Shown: piece by piece, positions 12,404 through 23,553 of the stretch
Layout: each line of letters starts with the position of its first letter
Numbering within the stretch: position 1 is the stretch's first letter
Assembly (NCBI GenBank): GCA_000442125.1
Contig: KE546972.1
Location: 1,448,022 to 1,512,021 of the forward strand
DNA: 64,000 bases
From: Opeltia flavorubescens
Taxonomy: Eukaryota; Ascomycota; Lecanoromycetes; Teloschistales; Teloschistaceae
Direction: 5' to 3'
Made by a program: the position numbers and the translations under genes
Notes under the pieces: model-generated
Databases searched by the model: none
What the model was told of the DNA's origin: nothing
The model's input: only the letters and a program-made list of their open reading frames with translations

Positions 12404-14938
12404 TCATCCAACCCCATTTACACCAGAGTCGCCGGATAATGCTTGACCTGATATGCTGTCATTCGTTTTCCGATCATCAAGCTCCAACCTCGTGTCATCG
12501 GTATTGCCACGAGGTGTAGAACCGTTCCTGCAATCATCATCATCGTCATCGTGAAGTTCATGAACCTTCAGAGCCTCATGCTCAAAAGGACCATCCACAC
12601 CTCCACAAACCCCTGCAAGTTCCATATCCGCTAATCCCGAGTCCACATGCTGAAAACTCCGGTGCTTGAACGCACTCACTGGATCCATATCCGCTAGACC
12701 AGAGTCGACATGCTCGAAACGACGTCCCACCTCGGTATCAACATGTGGGAACTTGGCCTTTTTGGCATCCGGCAGCCGGCCCGTCTTCCGGAAGTCCTCG
12801 AGCTCGAGGGAATCCCTTTGGACGAGATACGGCGTACCATCCATCTCCACCTCTTCCCATCGGTGCTCGCCCGTTGGCGAGACGGGGACAATTTGGGCCT
12901 CCTCCCCGTCTACTTCTTCTACGGACGGCCGATTTGGTAGTGATAAATGCGAGATGTTGACAGGAGGAGTTCTGCCTCGTCGCATAACCAAATAAGAGCC
13001 AGGTCCATCGAAAGGAAGTCCAATGGAGTTAATCCCATTAGTGTACGTATTTTCATTAGATTCGGGTTCTTCGAGATCAATGCTATCACGATCCCCGTCG
13101 TAATCCTCAGTATTAGGTAGAGACCGGTCAATGTAGACCTTGTGCGAAGAACTCAGTATCCGTGCTGCCTGCCTCTCAGAGACAGGCCTTAGGTCGTCAT
13201 TGCTGAGTTCTGGAAACGAAGAAAGAAGATCCTTCGCATTGAGTCTTTTCTTCGGTTGCGGATCGAGGAAGATACCTACAAGATCTCGGTAGTATTGCGG
13301 TATCGAAGACGCTTCACTGAACAGCAGAGGGCGTTCTTGTCGTTCCGGCTCGTCCTCCCCTTCGGCTAATGCCCAGAGAACCATTCCGAGTTGGAACAAG
13401 TCCGACTTCACCCCAATGTACATTGAGATCCTTTGGCTACTCTCCACCAGACGCGAGATCTCCGGTGGTTCCCAGCCCACCGGACACCCTCTACGATTAA
13501 TATCGATGATTTTGGCCTCATCGTGTTCATCGATGACAATATTGGATAGCGTAAAGTCTCCTTGCACGAAGCCAGCTTCATGTATCTCTGCAAGACCATT
13601 GACTATCTGTTTGGCCCATCTCTCTCTTCTTGTCCACGGCAGTCGCTCCTTCTCTTCTTTGTGATCATAGAGCAGATCGACGAGGGCACCTTGCTCTGCA
13701 AATGAAATCAGAAGTCCTTTCACTACCGTGTTGTCCTTATCAACCACGAGACCCCGAAATTGAATCACATTGCTGGAGCCAGCCAAATCTGTCAGCGCGT
13801 TGATCTCGTATAAAAATTCATCTACGCTATCAGGACCTGGTATCTCTTTCTTGATGAAAATCTCGCCATCTACACTGACTTTGTAGACAAATCCAGACAT
13901 GTGGGATTCGAAGCACAAATCGGTCTCCGGTATCCGTCTACAATCAAGATAGCGTAGAACGTTGACGCTGGGATAGGGAATAATCTCGTTGACATCCTCC
14001 GTGACATGTACATGTAACCTTTCGTCTCGAGTTTCAAGCTTCAGGTTGGTGACAGTGTCGTAGAATTGGATATCTTGAAGTGAGGTGCGGATGGACTCGT
14101 AAATCCTAGCACTTTTATCTCTCTGGAACTGTAAGCTCTGGATGTCCCGTTCCAAAGAATCTATAGGAGCGTCCCGGTAGTCACAGGAAACGGTGACCCG
14201 TCTCCATTTACTGGGTGTCTCGGCATATGTGAGGAAGAATTTTTCGCGTGGGGAGTGGTCTCGAAAGTGCATGCTCAGATTGAGAATCCATTTTTTCTCC
14301 AACTCTTCCCTGATATCATCATCAACGCGTACGTCGAAAGAAGCTTCGGAGATCGGCGGTTTGTTGTCATTCATCTTTGGTGGTGGTGGATCGGAAGGTG
14401 GTGGCTGTGGAGGTGGAGGAGGTGGTGGAGGAAGTAAGCCTGACGGTTCGTATGACGGCAGCGTGATATTCGGGCATGTTTTGCGTCTTCCTAAAGATGT
14501 GTCTTCGTCGTCTAATCGACTCTCTTCAGGAACTGAATGGTCGGGTATTGAGCATGGGCGAGGTGAAGCTGATCGGGCACATGGGACATGACCAGCTGCT
14601 CGGGCGCTCAAAGCTCTCCGTCGGCCTACAGATGCTGCTCGTCGCTCTATAGGTGTTGGCTCGACTGGTTTTAATCGTTCTCTTCGCTCCGAGTTCTGAC
14701 GTCTAAAGGTGGGAGGTCGTGGCAACCCCGGAACGACCCTTCTCGACAAGCGTCTCCCAAAACCAGGTCGGGGTAATATTGGTGGGTCTTTCTTCTCATC
14801 CAGGCATGAGCTCTGTTGTTCTTCGCGTCCTAACCATCTGCTAAAGTTGAATCTCTGCCACATACGCAACTTTTGCTCTGCTTTTTCCGACTCGAGGGAT
14901 AAAGGCGGTGAGGGTAGAGCCGCCATGGTCGGAGCCAT
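12404..14938 (-). CDS. Protein kinase-like protein with degenerate catalytic motifs
   Basis: This is an intronless 844-codon ORF. The N-terminal third is basic and disordered, with a polyproline run at about 170-185. A protein-kinase-like fold lies at about 340-575. IFIKKE carries the ATP-anchoring Lys (about 360). The catalytic loop reads FVQGDFTLSNIVID, keeping Asp and Asn but replacing His-Arg of the HRD motif. The metal-binding DFG reads DIN (IIDINRRGCPVGWEPPE). The APE-like PPE and a helix F segment (SDLFQLGMVLWALAEG) are intact. The C-terminal tail contains three HVD repeats, two of them HVDSGLADM, and an acidic His/Asp run. It is therefore kinase-like with uncertain activity; a FunK1-type or Ser/Thr assignment is not secure. 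Confidence 0.85.
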   Translation of the reverse strand: MAPTMAALPSPPLSLESEKAEQKLRMWQRFNFSRWLGREEQQSSCLDEKKDPPILPRPGFGRRLSRRVVPGLPRPPTFRRQNSERRERLKPVEPTPIERRAASVGRRRALSARAAGHVPCARSASPRPCSIPDHSVPEESRLDDEDTSLGRRKTCPNITLPSYEPSGLLPPPPPPPPQPPPSDPPPPKMNDNKPPISEASFDVRVDDDIREELEKKWILNLSMHFRDHSPREKFFLTYAETPSKWRRVTVSCDYRDAPIDSLERDIQSLQFQRDKSARIYESIRTSLQDIQFYDTVTNLKLETRDERLHVHVTEDVNEIIPYPSVNVLRYLDCRRIPETDLCFESHMSGFVYKVSVDGEIFIKKEIPGPDSVDEFLYEINALTDLAGSSNVIQFRGLVVDKDNTVVKGLLISFAEQGALVDLLYDHKEEKERLPWTRRERWAKQIVNGLAEIHEAGFVQGDFTLSNIVIDEHDEAKIIDINRRGCPVGWEPPEISRLVESSQRISMYIGVKSDLFQLGMVLWALAEGEDEPERQERPLLFSEASSIPQYYRDLVGIFLDPQPKKRLNAKDLLSSFPELSNDDLRPVSERQAARILSSSHKVYIDRSLPNTEDYDGDRDSIDLEEPESNENTYTNGINSIGLPFDGPGSYLVMRRGRTPPVNISHLSLPNRPSVEEVDGEEAQIVPVSPTGEHRWEEVEMDGTPYLVQRDSLELEDFRKTGRLPDAKKAKFPHVDTEVGRRFEHVDSGLADMDPVSAFKHRSFQHVDSGLADMELAGVCGGVDGPFEHEALKVHELHDDDDDDCRNGSTPRGNTDDTRLELDDRKTNDSISGQALSGDSGVNGVG

Positions 14939-17900
14939 TCATGTGAAGTGAAGGTGATAAACACCGTGATTTAAGGATCATGGATGAAGGCAAGCGGGCC
15001 AAGCGGAGATGATGCAAGGTTCCCGGTGTTGACGCAGGTCCTGGATTAGGTTCAGGTCATGGATATGTGTCTGAAGTGGGAAATAGGATGGCGAAGAGGC
15101 AACAAGATGGCTGAAAGGGGTGCACGATGCCTTGAAATGATCTTCTGTTTGAGTTCGGTCAGAGCTGAAATAGCCAGGTTAAAGCTGACTTTTCGGACGA
15201 CGAGGCCTGGTGAGGTTGAAGCCACTACGGACGGAATAGGCGATGTGGTGGGCCATTAGGCGGTACACCACCTAGCGCACTTTGCGCCCAATGCAATAAT
15301 CTGCATGGCAAGACGAGGCAAAGCAAAGCTACCCAGCGAAGCGATCTGAGCCTCTCAATTCCCTACGATCTGGATCCTAATGCTAAACATGTATGGAACA
15401 AGGCGCTCCAGTCAAATATAAGCCTCTCATTCGTCCATCGAGTTCTATTCCTTTGTTTACTATTCTCCCAGCTCAACCTTCAGCCAGGCTCCTTCCCAGT
15501 CTCCTACCAAATACGAACCAGATTCCCGGGTGGCCACAGCCAAATAATACGACAGCATATTCCTGCTTTACAAACACCCAATCAGTGGCAACTACGCGGT
15601 GTGACCCGGACAATTAATCCCGATCCTGACCTCCGAATCTATCTCTCACTTCATCTTGATGACGCTCGTTCTCTGTTCCTGAAATGTCGTCGTGCATTCG
15701 TGCAATGACCTTTTGTCTTGTCCGCCATACCATTGGCTCCCTCGCACATCTTGGGCACTGATCTCTTACCTACTACTAGTTAACTTCCTTCCGTCATCTA
15801 GTCTCCTTCTCAGTCTCTCTGCAGGAGCTTGCATTAGCTCTGCGTTCGTGGCACCGTTCGAAAGACATGAATTTTCTACTGCTTTGCCTATCTCGGCATC
15901 ACTGCCTCGTCTTTCATTCCGCCAACACCAGAAAGCCTCCTGACGGACGAAACCGTTTCGGCTGTGTCAACGAGGTACAAGCATACTCCCCGTTTTCCTT
16001 CTCCTGACTGGCGGCCCGCGATTAGTCCTGCATAAGTCTGTTCCAGCATCCAGACATCGTCAGGCTCTTTTTTGGATTAAGCGTGAACGTCTGAGGAGAA
16101 TTGACTTTGATCGCGACACATGGAGTTGCTGCTTTTGACAATTCATCGAAGCAATGGCCCTTGAAGCAGCCATGAAAGCTCTGGAGGTCACACCATTCAT
16201 GTTGTGCATAGTCAGGTTAGAGATTGCGAGAGGCCGTGACATATCACCGAGTCATGTAAGATCACCACAATTGCAGAGATGTGTAGGCTCAGGATGGAGG
16301 CCCTATCAGAGACAATAGACCTGCGGGCGTTCCGTCATGCAGCATCAATGTCTCTGGGGATGACGCTATGGCACCCGAGGCTTTCCGTCCTGCGAACACC
16401 TTGAAGCGTTCATGCTGCTATTGGAAGCATCGTCTTTGCAGTTACCACGTGGTCACGCAGCAACTACTAATGAGCACAAAAGCAATGCTAGCTCCTGGCG
16501 CGTCGAGCTTCGTGGTCATTCGATGACGAGGAGAGAAGGCAGTCTCATGAAAAGCTCTGGAACCATCACCGTGGCTATACCAAGAAAGTCTGACGGCTGG
16601 GTTTCTCGAATACCATACGTGTACCAACCATCAGCCTATCCAACGTATTGCCAACTTGGGATGGATGAGGTAGCAAATCCGAGAAACGTGGTTGAAGTCC
16701 CAATTTCAGAATAACAAGCGTTGGGCATCATGATACCCAGAAGATGGACCTACACTCCAGACCTTCGCTGTTCGACGAGGGAAAAGGTTGAATGGTGCCA
16801 ATATGCTTCGCGGCAAGCCGGAAAAACTTCCATGCCGGTATTGCCAATGGAAAACGGCTGCTTCTGTCATCGCCGGCTTCAATTCGCCAAGCTATCGGAC
16901 ACCGAAAGGACTTAAGGTAGGTGAGATTATCCGGGCCTTCCTACGACAAGCATCTGTACTTCCGTCATCCATCGCATAGCGTCACTCCTCTTTGTCTAGA
17001 GAAGATCTTATTCCTGAAGTGAAATCTACTCATCTCGAAGTCNAATGGGGTAATATCCCTCAAGGGTTTTCCTGGGGTTGCTTCTGTCACAGCATGATTC
17101 TCCACTAAGCTATTTCCCATATCCACTTCAATTTGGAGCCATTGACTGTTTAAGATCTGATACGCGGTTCCGTTCTATAAATATGTACACCTTATCAAAT
17201 TTCTTGCCCGAGTAATTGAGTTCAATTACGGCTGTTTTGGGAATCTACATTTGTAATGCGAAAAAGTCTTCTTGACTAGCTTCAATTGAATATCATGAAG
17301 CTATTTCTTATTACCCTCCGCGTGTTGTTATATGCTTGAGATGGATGTGGAATGTGAAAATTTCTCGCGGATCAATGCGCCGTCAGACGAGAATACTGTT
17401 GAATGTTTCTACTACCCGGGCCAGAAACCTCTAAGCTTACAACTTTCAGTTGGCAGCTCCACTACGCTACTCGCGCTACAGTTAATCATCAATTATCTTA
17501 TTAGCGCGAGACGAACACACCGCTCGTCACTAATCCTGCGTGATAGTGGCTCGGCATACTACGCGCAGGCGTATCTTCGTAACAGGCGGAGCGACAAGCT
17601 GCAACAGCGCAGAGCCTCACCGCCATCTCAACCGTGTTCCTGTTTGTAACCCATGGTGAACGACACTCCATCCACTGCCGCCACCAACTTCATCCTAGAC
17701 GGGCAGACTCACAGGGATGGTCATCCTGCGGAGGGATGCAACAAACCGCGGCCGGCCCGCTAGTCTAAAATTGACCGCTTTTCCGACCGCCTGTGTAAAC
17801 ACCAAATTATTACAACAACAAAGACATCACTGAAAATAGCAGCGAAGAATATTCATGGCGATGTGGTAGCATAAGGCATGTTGTTAGGAACTAATTGAAT

Positions 17901-18821
17901 CCAGGAGTGGCGGTGGCGACCAAAGACGCGTACAGCGCCACCAAAGCGATATTCAAGTAAGGAACAGGCCGTGACCACCTGGAGCCGTGTCTTGCGCGTC
18001 TTGCCATCAAAGACATACTTGTGGCGATGATACTGTATTTGGATTTGGAGCATCAAGTCGCACGTTGCTGCTGCTGCCTGGTGCGTCGTACTCGGGCGGC
18101 GAAGGAGGAAGATACAAACCGGCAAGTCGACTTGATAGAGAGCAGACTACACCTGTCAGTTGAAATTGATATCATTTCACTGTTTGCTTGTTCATATCGT
18201 GGTCATAAGATTCCTTATGATTCATCCTCGTTGTCATACTACTGCAGCAAAATTGACACAATTTTAACAGTTTGAGCCCCCCTTGTTGCAGAACTTGGCT
18301 TTGCAAAGGGGGAAGTGTGGCGATGTCTCCTCTTCTACAGCAATGGATGTGTTTGCATGCTGTCAAACAACCGGAATTCTAGGTTTTCTCCAGGGAGGTT
18401 TTTCTGTTTACAACCTGTTCTCCCCAGGGTTCAACATCGATCTCTCCAATGAAGAACGAAGAGTAAGACCTCATTAAAACGAATGAGTAAGAATACCGAA
18501 AAATTTGTCTCTCTTTATCTATATATCTACATGTTGTTGTCGCTTTAACTCATATCTGTTCTGTCTGAAAAAACGTCCAGATCAGGCCTCTGCTAGAAAT
18601 TTTGTCCTGTAGAGTGGAGAAATTTTATGAGCAATTCCCCACCTTTGTTTTTTCCAATCTCCAGCAAGGTAATAGACATATTGAAGCAAGATGCTTAGTT
18701 ACGGAATAAAGAAACTCCGTTGCAATGCCTGATCCTGAGCATATGCCCCATAAGACGCCAGTATGCGATGCTGCACATTCCAACATGTTCGAATAATATT
18801 TCGCTATTATAGGCAGGATAC
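14939..18821. other. 3.9-kb stretch without a recognisable gene
   Basis: This is the longest gene-poor stretch in the window. It lies between the 5' end of the kinase gene and the 3' end of the Lon gene. Short ORFs (largest about 100 codons, 16412-16714 plus) lack domains, conserved motifs or credible splice partners. The part at 16980-17340 is AT-rich, and an isolated N sits at 17043. I found no terminal repeats or transposase fragments. It may hold non-coding RNA, a decayed element or a multi-exon gene that I could not assemble. Confidence 0.45.
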
Positions 18822-21800
18822 TCAATCGTCGTCGTCTGAGTCCTTGGTCTTGGATTTTTCGTCGTCTTTCAGTTGCTCGTTCCAGAGATTGTTTGCTGCC
18901 TCGCGATCGAGATCTGGGAAGACGAGATCGAAGACGTCGGAGTACCAGCTCGCGGCATGGCCTTCGATGCCTTCTTTGATATTCTGTTCGTGACATGATA
19001 CATTAGTATTCTTCACCTCAAAAATTAAGAATTCCGCCTCAAAGACATAGCTCAAGGGGAGCAGGGATGGAAAATAATATTCTCGATCTCGACTTACCTC
19101 AGGTAACTCAATCCAATCACTCATATTATCCGCCGGGAAAATAATCTTCTCCGCCCCCGCCCTCCTCGCCGCCACAGTCTTCTCCCTCAATCCCCCAATC
19201 CTCAATACTTTCCCGGTCACAGTCAATTCCCCTGTCATCGCCACCGTAGGCCCCACCCCCTTCCCCAGCGCGAGACTCAGCAAACTCGTCGCCATCGTCA
19301 CGCCCGCGCTCGGCCCATCTTTCTGCACCGCCCCTTCCGGACAATGTAAATGCACCTTCGCTTTTTCGAAGAACTTATTACCTGGGAATTCGCGGGCCAT
19401 GAGCCCCTTGGCGAAGGAGTAGGCGATTACTGTGCTTTCCTTCATCACGTTTTTTAGGTTTCCGGTTCTTTCGAGGCCGGGGCGGGAGGATGATGTGAGG
19501 GCGTTTTCGAGGATTGATTCTACGTATAGGGCTGCGCCGCCCATGGATGTCCAGGCCAGACCCATTGTTACGCCTGGAGGGGTGGTTTCGTAGAGGCGGT
19601 CGGAGGTAAAAACGGGGGGGCCGACGTAGTCTTTTAGGTTGGAGCGGTCGATGGTGATGTTTACTGTATCGGGGACTTTTAGGGATACGCGAGGGGTGGG
19701 TGTTGTTTCTTCTGCTATCGATGAGGGGGTTTCTTTAACGTCAGTCTTATCTTTCGCTGCTTCTTCCTGCGCTTTCTTGCCTTCTTCAGTGAGAGCGTTG
19801 GATTCCGCGAGAGCATCGTTATTCTCTTCGCTTTCGCCGACGTCGCGGATGATATTGAGGGCGGATTTTCGATAAACCTTCTCGATCTGCTTCTTCAGGT
19901 TTCGGACGCCGGATTCGCGGCAGTAGGATTTGATGAGCTCTTCGATGGCGGCTTTGTCCAGGTTTACGGCTACGTCTTTTAGACCTGAAAGCTCCTTGGC
20001 GGCGGGGGCGAGATAGCGTTCTGCAATAGCCATTTTTTCGTCCGCGACGTACCCGGATAGTTCGATCATTTCCATTCTGTCCAGCAGCGGGCGGGGGATG
20101 GTGTCGGTCATGTTGGCGGTGCAGACGAAGAGGACTTTGGAAAGGTCGACGGGGACGTCCATGTAGTGGTCCAGGAAGGAGTTATTTTGTTCAGGGTCGA
20201 GGAGTTCTAGGAGGGCGGATGAAGGATCACCTTGGTGGCCACGACCGATCTTGTCGACTTCGTCGATGAGGATTAAGGGGTTCTCTGTCTGGCATTTTTT
20301 TAATGCTTGGATGATGCGTCCGGGGAGCGCTCCAACATAGGTTCTTCGGTGGCCTTTGATTTCGGCGACATCTGTCAAGCCACCTACGCTGAAGCGGTAG
20401 TACTGTCTGTTCAGAGCGCGGGCGATGGATTTTCCAATGCTGGTCTTTCCGACTCCAGGGGGCCCGACGAAGCAGAGGATTTTGCCTTCGACAGTTCCTC
20501 GTAGCTTGCCGACTGCGATGAATTCTAGTATACGATCCTTAACGTCTTTCAGACCATGATGATCCTCGTCCAAGACAGTCATGGCGTTCTTAATACCAAA
20601 GTTCTCTGCGCTCTGTTGGCCCCAGGGAATCTGCGTGAGCCAGTCAAGGTAGTTCCGTGTCACATTGAATTCGGATGCTGCAGGTTCGAGATGTGCTAGC
20701 TTATTCAATTCTTCCTCGAAGACTTTTTGAACCGCTTCCGGCATGGCAAGTTTGCTTGCCTTCTCCCTAAACTTCTCGACCATTTTGTCCTTGCCATCCG
20801 ATTCGATGCCTAACTCTCGCCGGATCCCCTTCATTTGCTCCATGAGCCAGTACTCCCGCTGGCGCTTTTGGATCTTGCTTTCCACGTCTTTCGAGATCTT
20901 AGCTTGTAGCTGTGCGTTCATGAGCTCTTTCTTCAGAACCATCAAAGCTTTCGACAACCGTTCTTGGATATTCATTGTTTCGAGGACATCTTGTAACTCT
21001 TTGATCTCCCCGTTTGATACTGCAGCAGCGAAGTCTGCGAGCTTTCCGGGCTCTTCGAGTATGTTACCTGCTGTCTGACTCATCGAGAATGTGGAGATTT
21101 GGTCTCGGAATAGATGATTGAGGTTCGCGACATCTTTAAATACGTTCACCAGTTCACTTGTCACGGCTTTAATGACGGGGTCTTTCTTATCGTAGCCATC
21201 TTCGACTAGGTTGTCCACATCAACGATGCTGACGGGGAAGTTGCGTAAGAACGCAGTCGGTTCGTATGGCTGAACGGTTCTTCCTGGGGCGTTTGTACTT
21301 GATTCCTCAAAGCTGGCGACGACGTCACCCGATTTCTCTGGTGTCGTTGAATCCTTGGCTGTTGAGTCTTCTGCTGGTCTAATCTCGACTATAGGCGGCC
21401 CTTTGGGCGCCTCCGACGAGCTTTCCGTTTTGGTCTCGTTCGGCGATATCAACCTTGACATCTTGATCCTCCGATGTGGGTACAACACGGCCGTCAAACT
21501 GTTCTCTTCGCCATTGACTGGGAAAGCACTGGTAATCTGAGCAAAGACTCCAACATCATGTACCTCGTCCATGCTTTCGATAACATCCCCGTCGGATGCC
21601 TCATCTTTGAATAAGAATGCGCCAACATACTGCTGGCCCCTTCTCATCATTTCCTGAATCGCCAGTGCTACGTTTGGATCGCGGATAGTGACCGCTTTGT
21701 AGAAACCTGGGAACAATGGTCGCTTGGCTATTGGTATAGCCATAACTTGAGGGTAGACTTCGGGGACGGTGGGTTTCTGTATGGCTCGTTCGTTGGATGT

Positions 21801-22271
21801 CTTGCGTCCCCCTTTCTTGCCGCCATCTCCAGCGCCAGACTCACCTCCACTTCCAGAACCGCTACTACCTTTGGCACTGCTGGCGCTTTTTGCCCCTGTC
21901 GGGGCTGATGATTGTGTTTCGGAGGGTTTTTTTGCTTCGGCCGCATCTGCAGATTTTTTCTCCAGCAGTTCCTGATCTTCCTTCTGCTTCTCGGGATCTC
22001 CTTCTGCATTTGCCTTGACTGGTATGGGCTCTGGTATATCATCTGGGGGTAGGTCTTTCCTTCGGGCAGGTGATGTGGCGAACGGGCGGGTTGAGGAGGC
22101 ATCAAGGAAGCTATATGGAGGACGACATGGTATTCGAGGTGCTGGACTAGAAAGAATTGATCCTGAGCGGAAATCGAATGGGGGCTTCCTTGAAATCGGT
22201 AGCTTTCTTAGGCCGATCCGCCATGCGCTGTGGAGAGCGGACCTCCATGGCACTGTTTGGGCGCAGACCAT
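18822..22271 (-). CDS. PIM1: Mitochondrial Lon protease (Pim1)
   Basis: This is the ATP-dependent serine protease of the mitochondrial matrix, which degrades misfolded and oxidised proteins. The basic, Arg/Ser-rich N-terminus (ending near RPFATSPARR) is a typical presequence. A Gly/Ser/Lys-rich linker precedes the Lon N-domain from about residue 175 (PQVMAIPIAKRPLFPGFYK). The AAA+ module has Walker A GPPGVGKTS (about 605) and Walker B ILIDEVDK. The protease domain has catalytic Ser988 in DGPSAGVTM and Lys1031 in GGLREKTVAA, 43 residues apart as in E. coli Lon. A GT-AG intron at 18984-19097 (GTAAGT...CAG, 114 nt) has length 3n and no stop codon. Removing it joins DWIELPE to NIKEGIEGH, the conserved family sequence, so the spliced protein is 1111 residues. 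The long AAA-protease insertion is Glu/Asp-rich. Confidence 0.97.
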   Translation of the reverse strand: MVCAQTVPWRSALHSAWRIGLRKLPISRKPPFDFRSGSILSSPAPRIPCRPPYSFLDASSTRPFATSPARRKDLPPDDIPEPIPVKANAEGDPEKQKEDQELLEKKSADAAEAKKPSETQSSAPTGAKSASSAKGSSGSGSGGESGAGDGGKKGGRKTSNERAIQKPTVPEVYPQVMAIPIAKRPLFPGFYKAVTIRDPNVALAIQEMMRRGQQYVGAFLFKDEASDGDVIESMDEVHDVGVFAQITSAFPVNGEENSLTAVLYPHRRIKMSRLISPNETKTESSSEAPKGPPIVEIRPAEDSTAKDSTTPEKSGDVVASFEESSTNAPGRTVQPYEPTAFLRNFPVSIVDVDNLVEDGYDKKDPVIKAVTSELVNVFKDVANLNHLFRDQISTFSMSQTAGNILEEPGKLADFAAAVSNGEIKELQDVLETMNIQERLSKALMVLKKELMNAQLQAKISKDVESKIQKRQREYWLMEQMKGIRRELGIESDGKDKMVEKFREKASKLAMPEAVQKVFEEELNKLAHLEPAASEFNVTRNYLDWLTQIPWGQQSAENFGIKNAMTVLDEDHHGLKDVKDRILEFIAVGKLRGTVEGKILCFVGPPGVGKTSIGKSIARALNRQYYRFSVGGLTDVAEIKGHRRTYVGALPGRIIQALKKCQTENPLILIDEVDKIGRGHQGDPSSALLELLDPEQNNSFLDHYMDVPVDLSKVLFVCTANMTDTIPRPLLDRMEMIELSGYVADEKMAIAERYLAPAAKELSGLKDVAVNLDKAAIEELIKSYCRESGVRNLKKQIEKVYRKSALNIIRDVGESEENNDALAESNALTEEGKKAQEEAAKDKTDVKETPSSIAEETTPTPRVSLKVPDTVNITIDRSNLKDYVGPPVFTSDRLYETTPPGVTMGLAWTSMGGAALYVESILENALTSSSRPGLERTGNLKNVMKESTVIAYSFAKGLMAREFPGNKFFEKAKVHLHCPEGAVQKDGPSAGVTMATSLLSLALGKGVGPTVAMTGELTVTGKVLRIGGLREKTVAARRAGAEKIIFPADNMSDWIELPEVSRDREYYFPSLLPLSYVFEAEFLIFEVKNTNVSCHEQNIKEGIEGHAASWYSDVFDLVFPDLDREAANNLWNEQLKDDEKSKTKDSDDDD
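18984..19097 (-). other. Stop-free 114-nt intron of the Lon gene
   Basis: The donor GTAAGT (19092-19097) and an acceptor ending CAG (18984-18986) flank 38 codons without a stop. Retention would insert 38 residues after residue 1058, between DWIELPE and NIKEGIEGH. Homologous Lon proteins as I recall them lack such an insert, so splicing is the expected default. Confidence 0.85.
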
Positions 22272-22836
22272 GCTCTAAAGATTGAGAAGCTTGTGCTACG
22301 ATACCCTCACTGCAAGGGCGATCTGGGATGCGCAGCAAGGTCACCGCATAGTTCTCATTCGAAGGGGCTCAGACTGGAGTGGCGATATGTAGAATACGCG
22401 ATTCGTAAGCTGAATCAGCTAGCAGTTGATGTCTCGAACATTTTCTTAGGATCAACCTCGGACGATGACGATTGCAAGACGCCGATTCCGCCTTTCCTCT
22501 TTGAGAATTCATTTTGATCAAGCCACACCTAATTCCCCCTTGCTCTGTATCTTATTCACAAGCAATTCAGGTGGTTGGAGTCGTTCCCCCCCAAAGTACA
22601 GAAAATTGAACATCGATTATCATTTGTTTGATGAGAGAGGCTGTCGACCTTTGTCGTCCGAGCTTCCAAGTCAATAGTCTCACTATGAGCTGAGAGCAAA
22701 TGAAGGCAATCATGTACCATGATATACATATTGCGATGCTGGCTAGATTAACACAACGCTGGCATAGTACATTGAACAATTACATTCCCATCCTCTGAAC
22801 TACCGAGCTTCTCCTAGGACACAGTTTTGGACCATT
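22272..22836. other. Lon promoter and neighbouring 3' region
   Basis: A 0.57-kb spacer between two minus-strand genes. It should contain the Lon promoter and the 3' untranslated region... of no gene other than Lon's upstream neighbour on the plus side, if any. The right half would be downstream of the Gly/Ala-rich gene's stop at 22837 only in the minus sense. Small ORFs here have no recognisable features. Confidence 0.4.
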
Positions 22837-23553
22837 TTATTTCTTTGCTGTCACCTTCGAAGCAGCAGGCTTTGGTGGGACCCCAGTCACACCTCCTTTC
22901 TTTGGCGCAGTACTTGCCCCGGTCGTTGCGCCTGACTTCGCGGCACCCCGGGCACCAGTCACTCCTCTTCCTGCTGTGGATCCGCCTCGCCCAGTCGTGG
23001 ATGTTGTCGCTGCTTTGGAAGCACCTCGTGCTGTTCCACCTCCACGAGCTGCCGCGCTCCCCCCTCGAGATACTCCAGTGACTCCAGACGGCTTTGGAGC
23101 TGCAGCTATTGCTTGCTTCTTGTTCGCACCAATGGGGACTCCAGCAGGTTTTGGAGCTGCGGCTGTTGGTTTTTTCTTATTTGCACCGATAGGAACTCCA
23201 GACGTTGGAGGTGCAGTGATGGCTTTGGTCGTTCTGGGTTGGTAAGGGGTACTTTTGTCCATGCCGTACTGTCGACTCATGGTTTTGTCTCTTGATAGCC
23301 CAAGCGGGTTCGACGCAGTTCCTGATCTTGAGCCGACTGCTCCTGTAGCGTCCTTGATGTAGTTGCCGGTGTCTGTGGCGTAACTACCCCATCCACCAAC
23401 AGTTCCTGAGACTGCATCGCCAATGTTTCTGCCGGTATTCGTAATACTCGCTCCGACTCCAGTTACAGCATTTCCAACAGTTCCTCCTGCGCTTGCTATA
23501 CCACCGTCGATTGCGCTGTAGACGGGAGCGAAAACGCCGTCAAGGATACCCAT
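22837..23553 (-). CDS. Gly/Ala/Thr-rich low-complexity protein
   Basis: This is a 238-residue protein without a recognised catalytic domain. Residues 1-75 (MGILDGVFAPVYSAIDGG start) form Gly/Ala/Thr-rich repeats of about 11 residues (GNAVTGVG, GRNIGDAVSGTVGG, GNYIKDATGAVG) that resemble LEA-like or amphipathic repeats. The middle has two copies of GVPIGANKK separated by Ala/Pro/Lys. The C-terminal third is Arg/Gly/Ala-rich and ends in a run of lysines. Such proteins are common in filamentous ascomycetes; an envelope or stress role is only a guess. The ATG at 23553 starts the only long frame. No intron is needed. Confidence 0.75.
   Translation of the reverse strand: MGILDGVFAPVYSAIDGGIASAGGTVGNAVTGVGASITNTGRNIGDAVSGTVGGWGSYATDTGNYIKDATGAVGSRSGTASNPLGLSRDKTMSRQYGMDKSTPYQPRTTKAITAPPTSGVPIGANKKKPTAAAPKPAGVPIGANKKQAIAAAPKPSGVTGVSRGGSAAARGGGTARGASKAATTSTTGRGGSTAGRGVTGARGAAKSGATTGASTAPKKGGVTGVPPKPAASKVTAKK

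Noticed and set aside
14370-14460. GGT/GGA-rich run as a G-to-C counterexample to the skew pattern
   Set aside because: It is the polyproline segment of the kinase, so amino-acid composition explains it.
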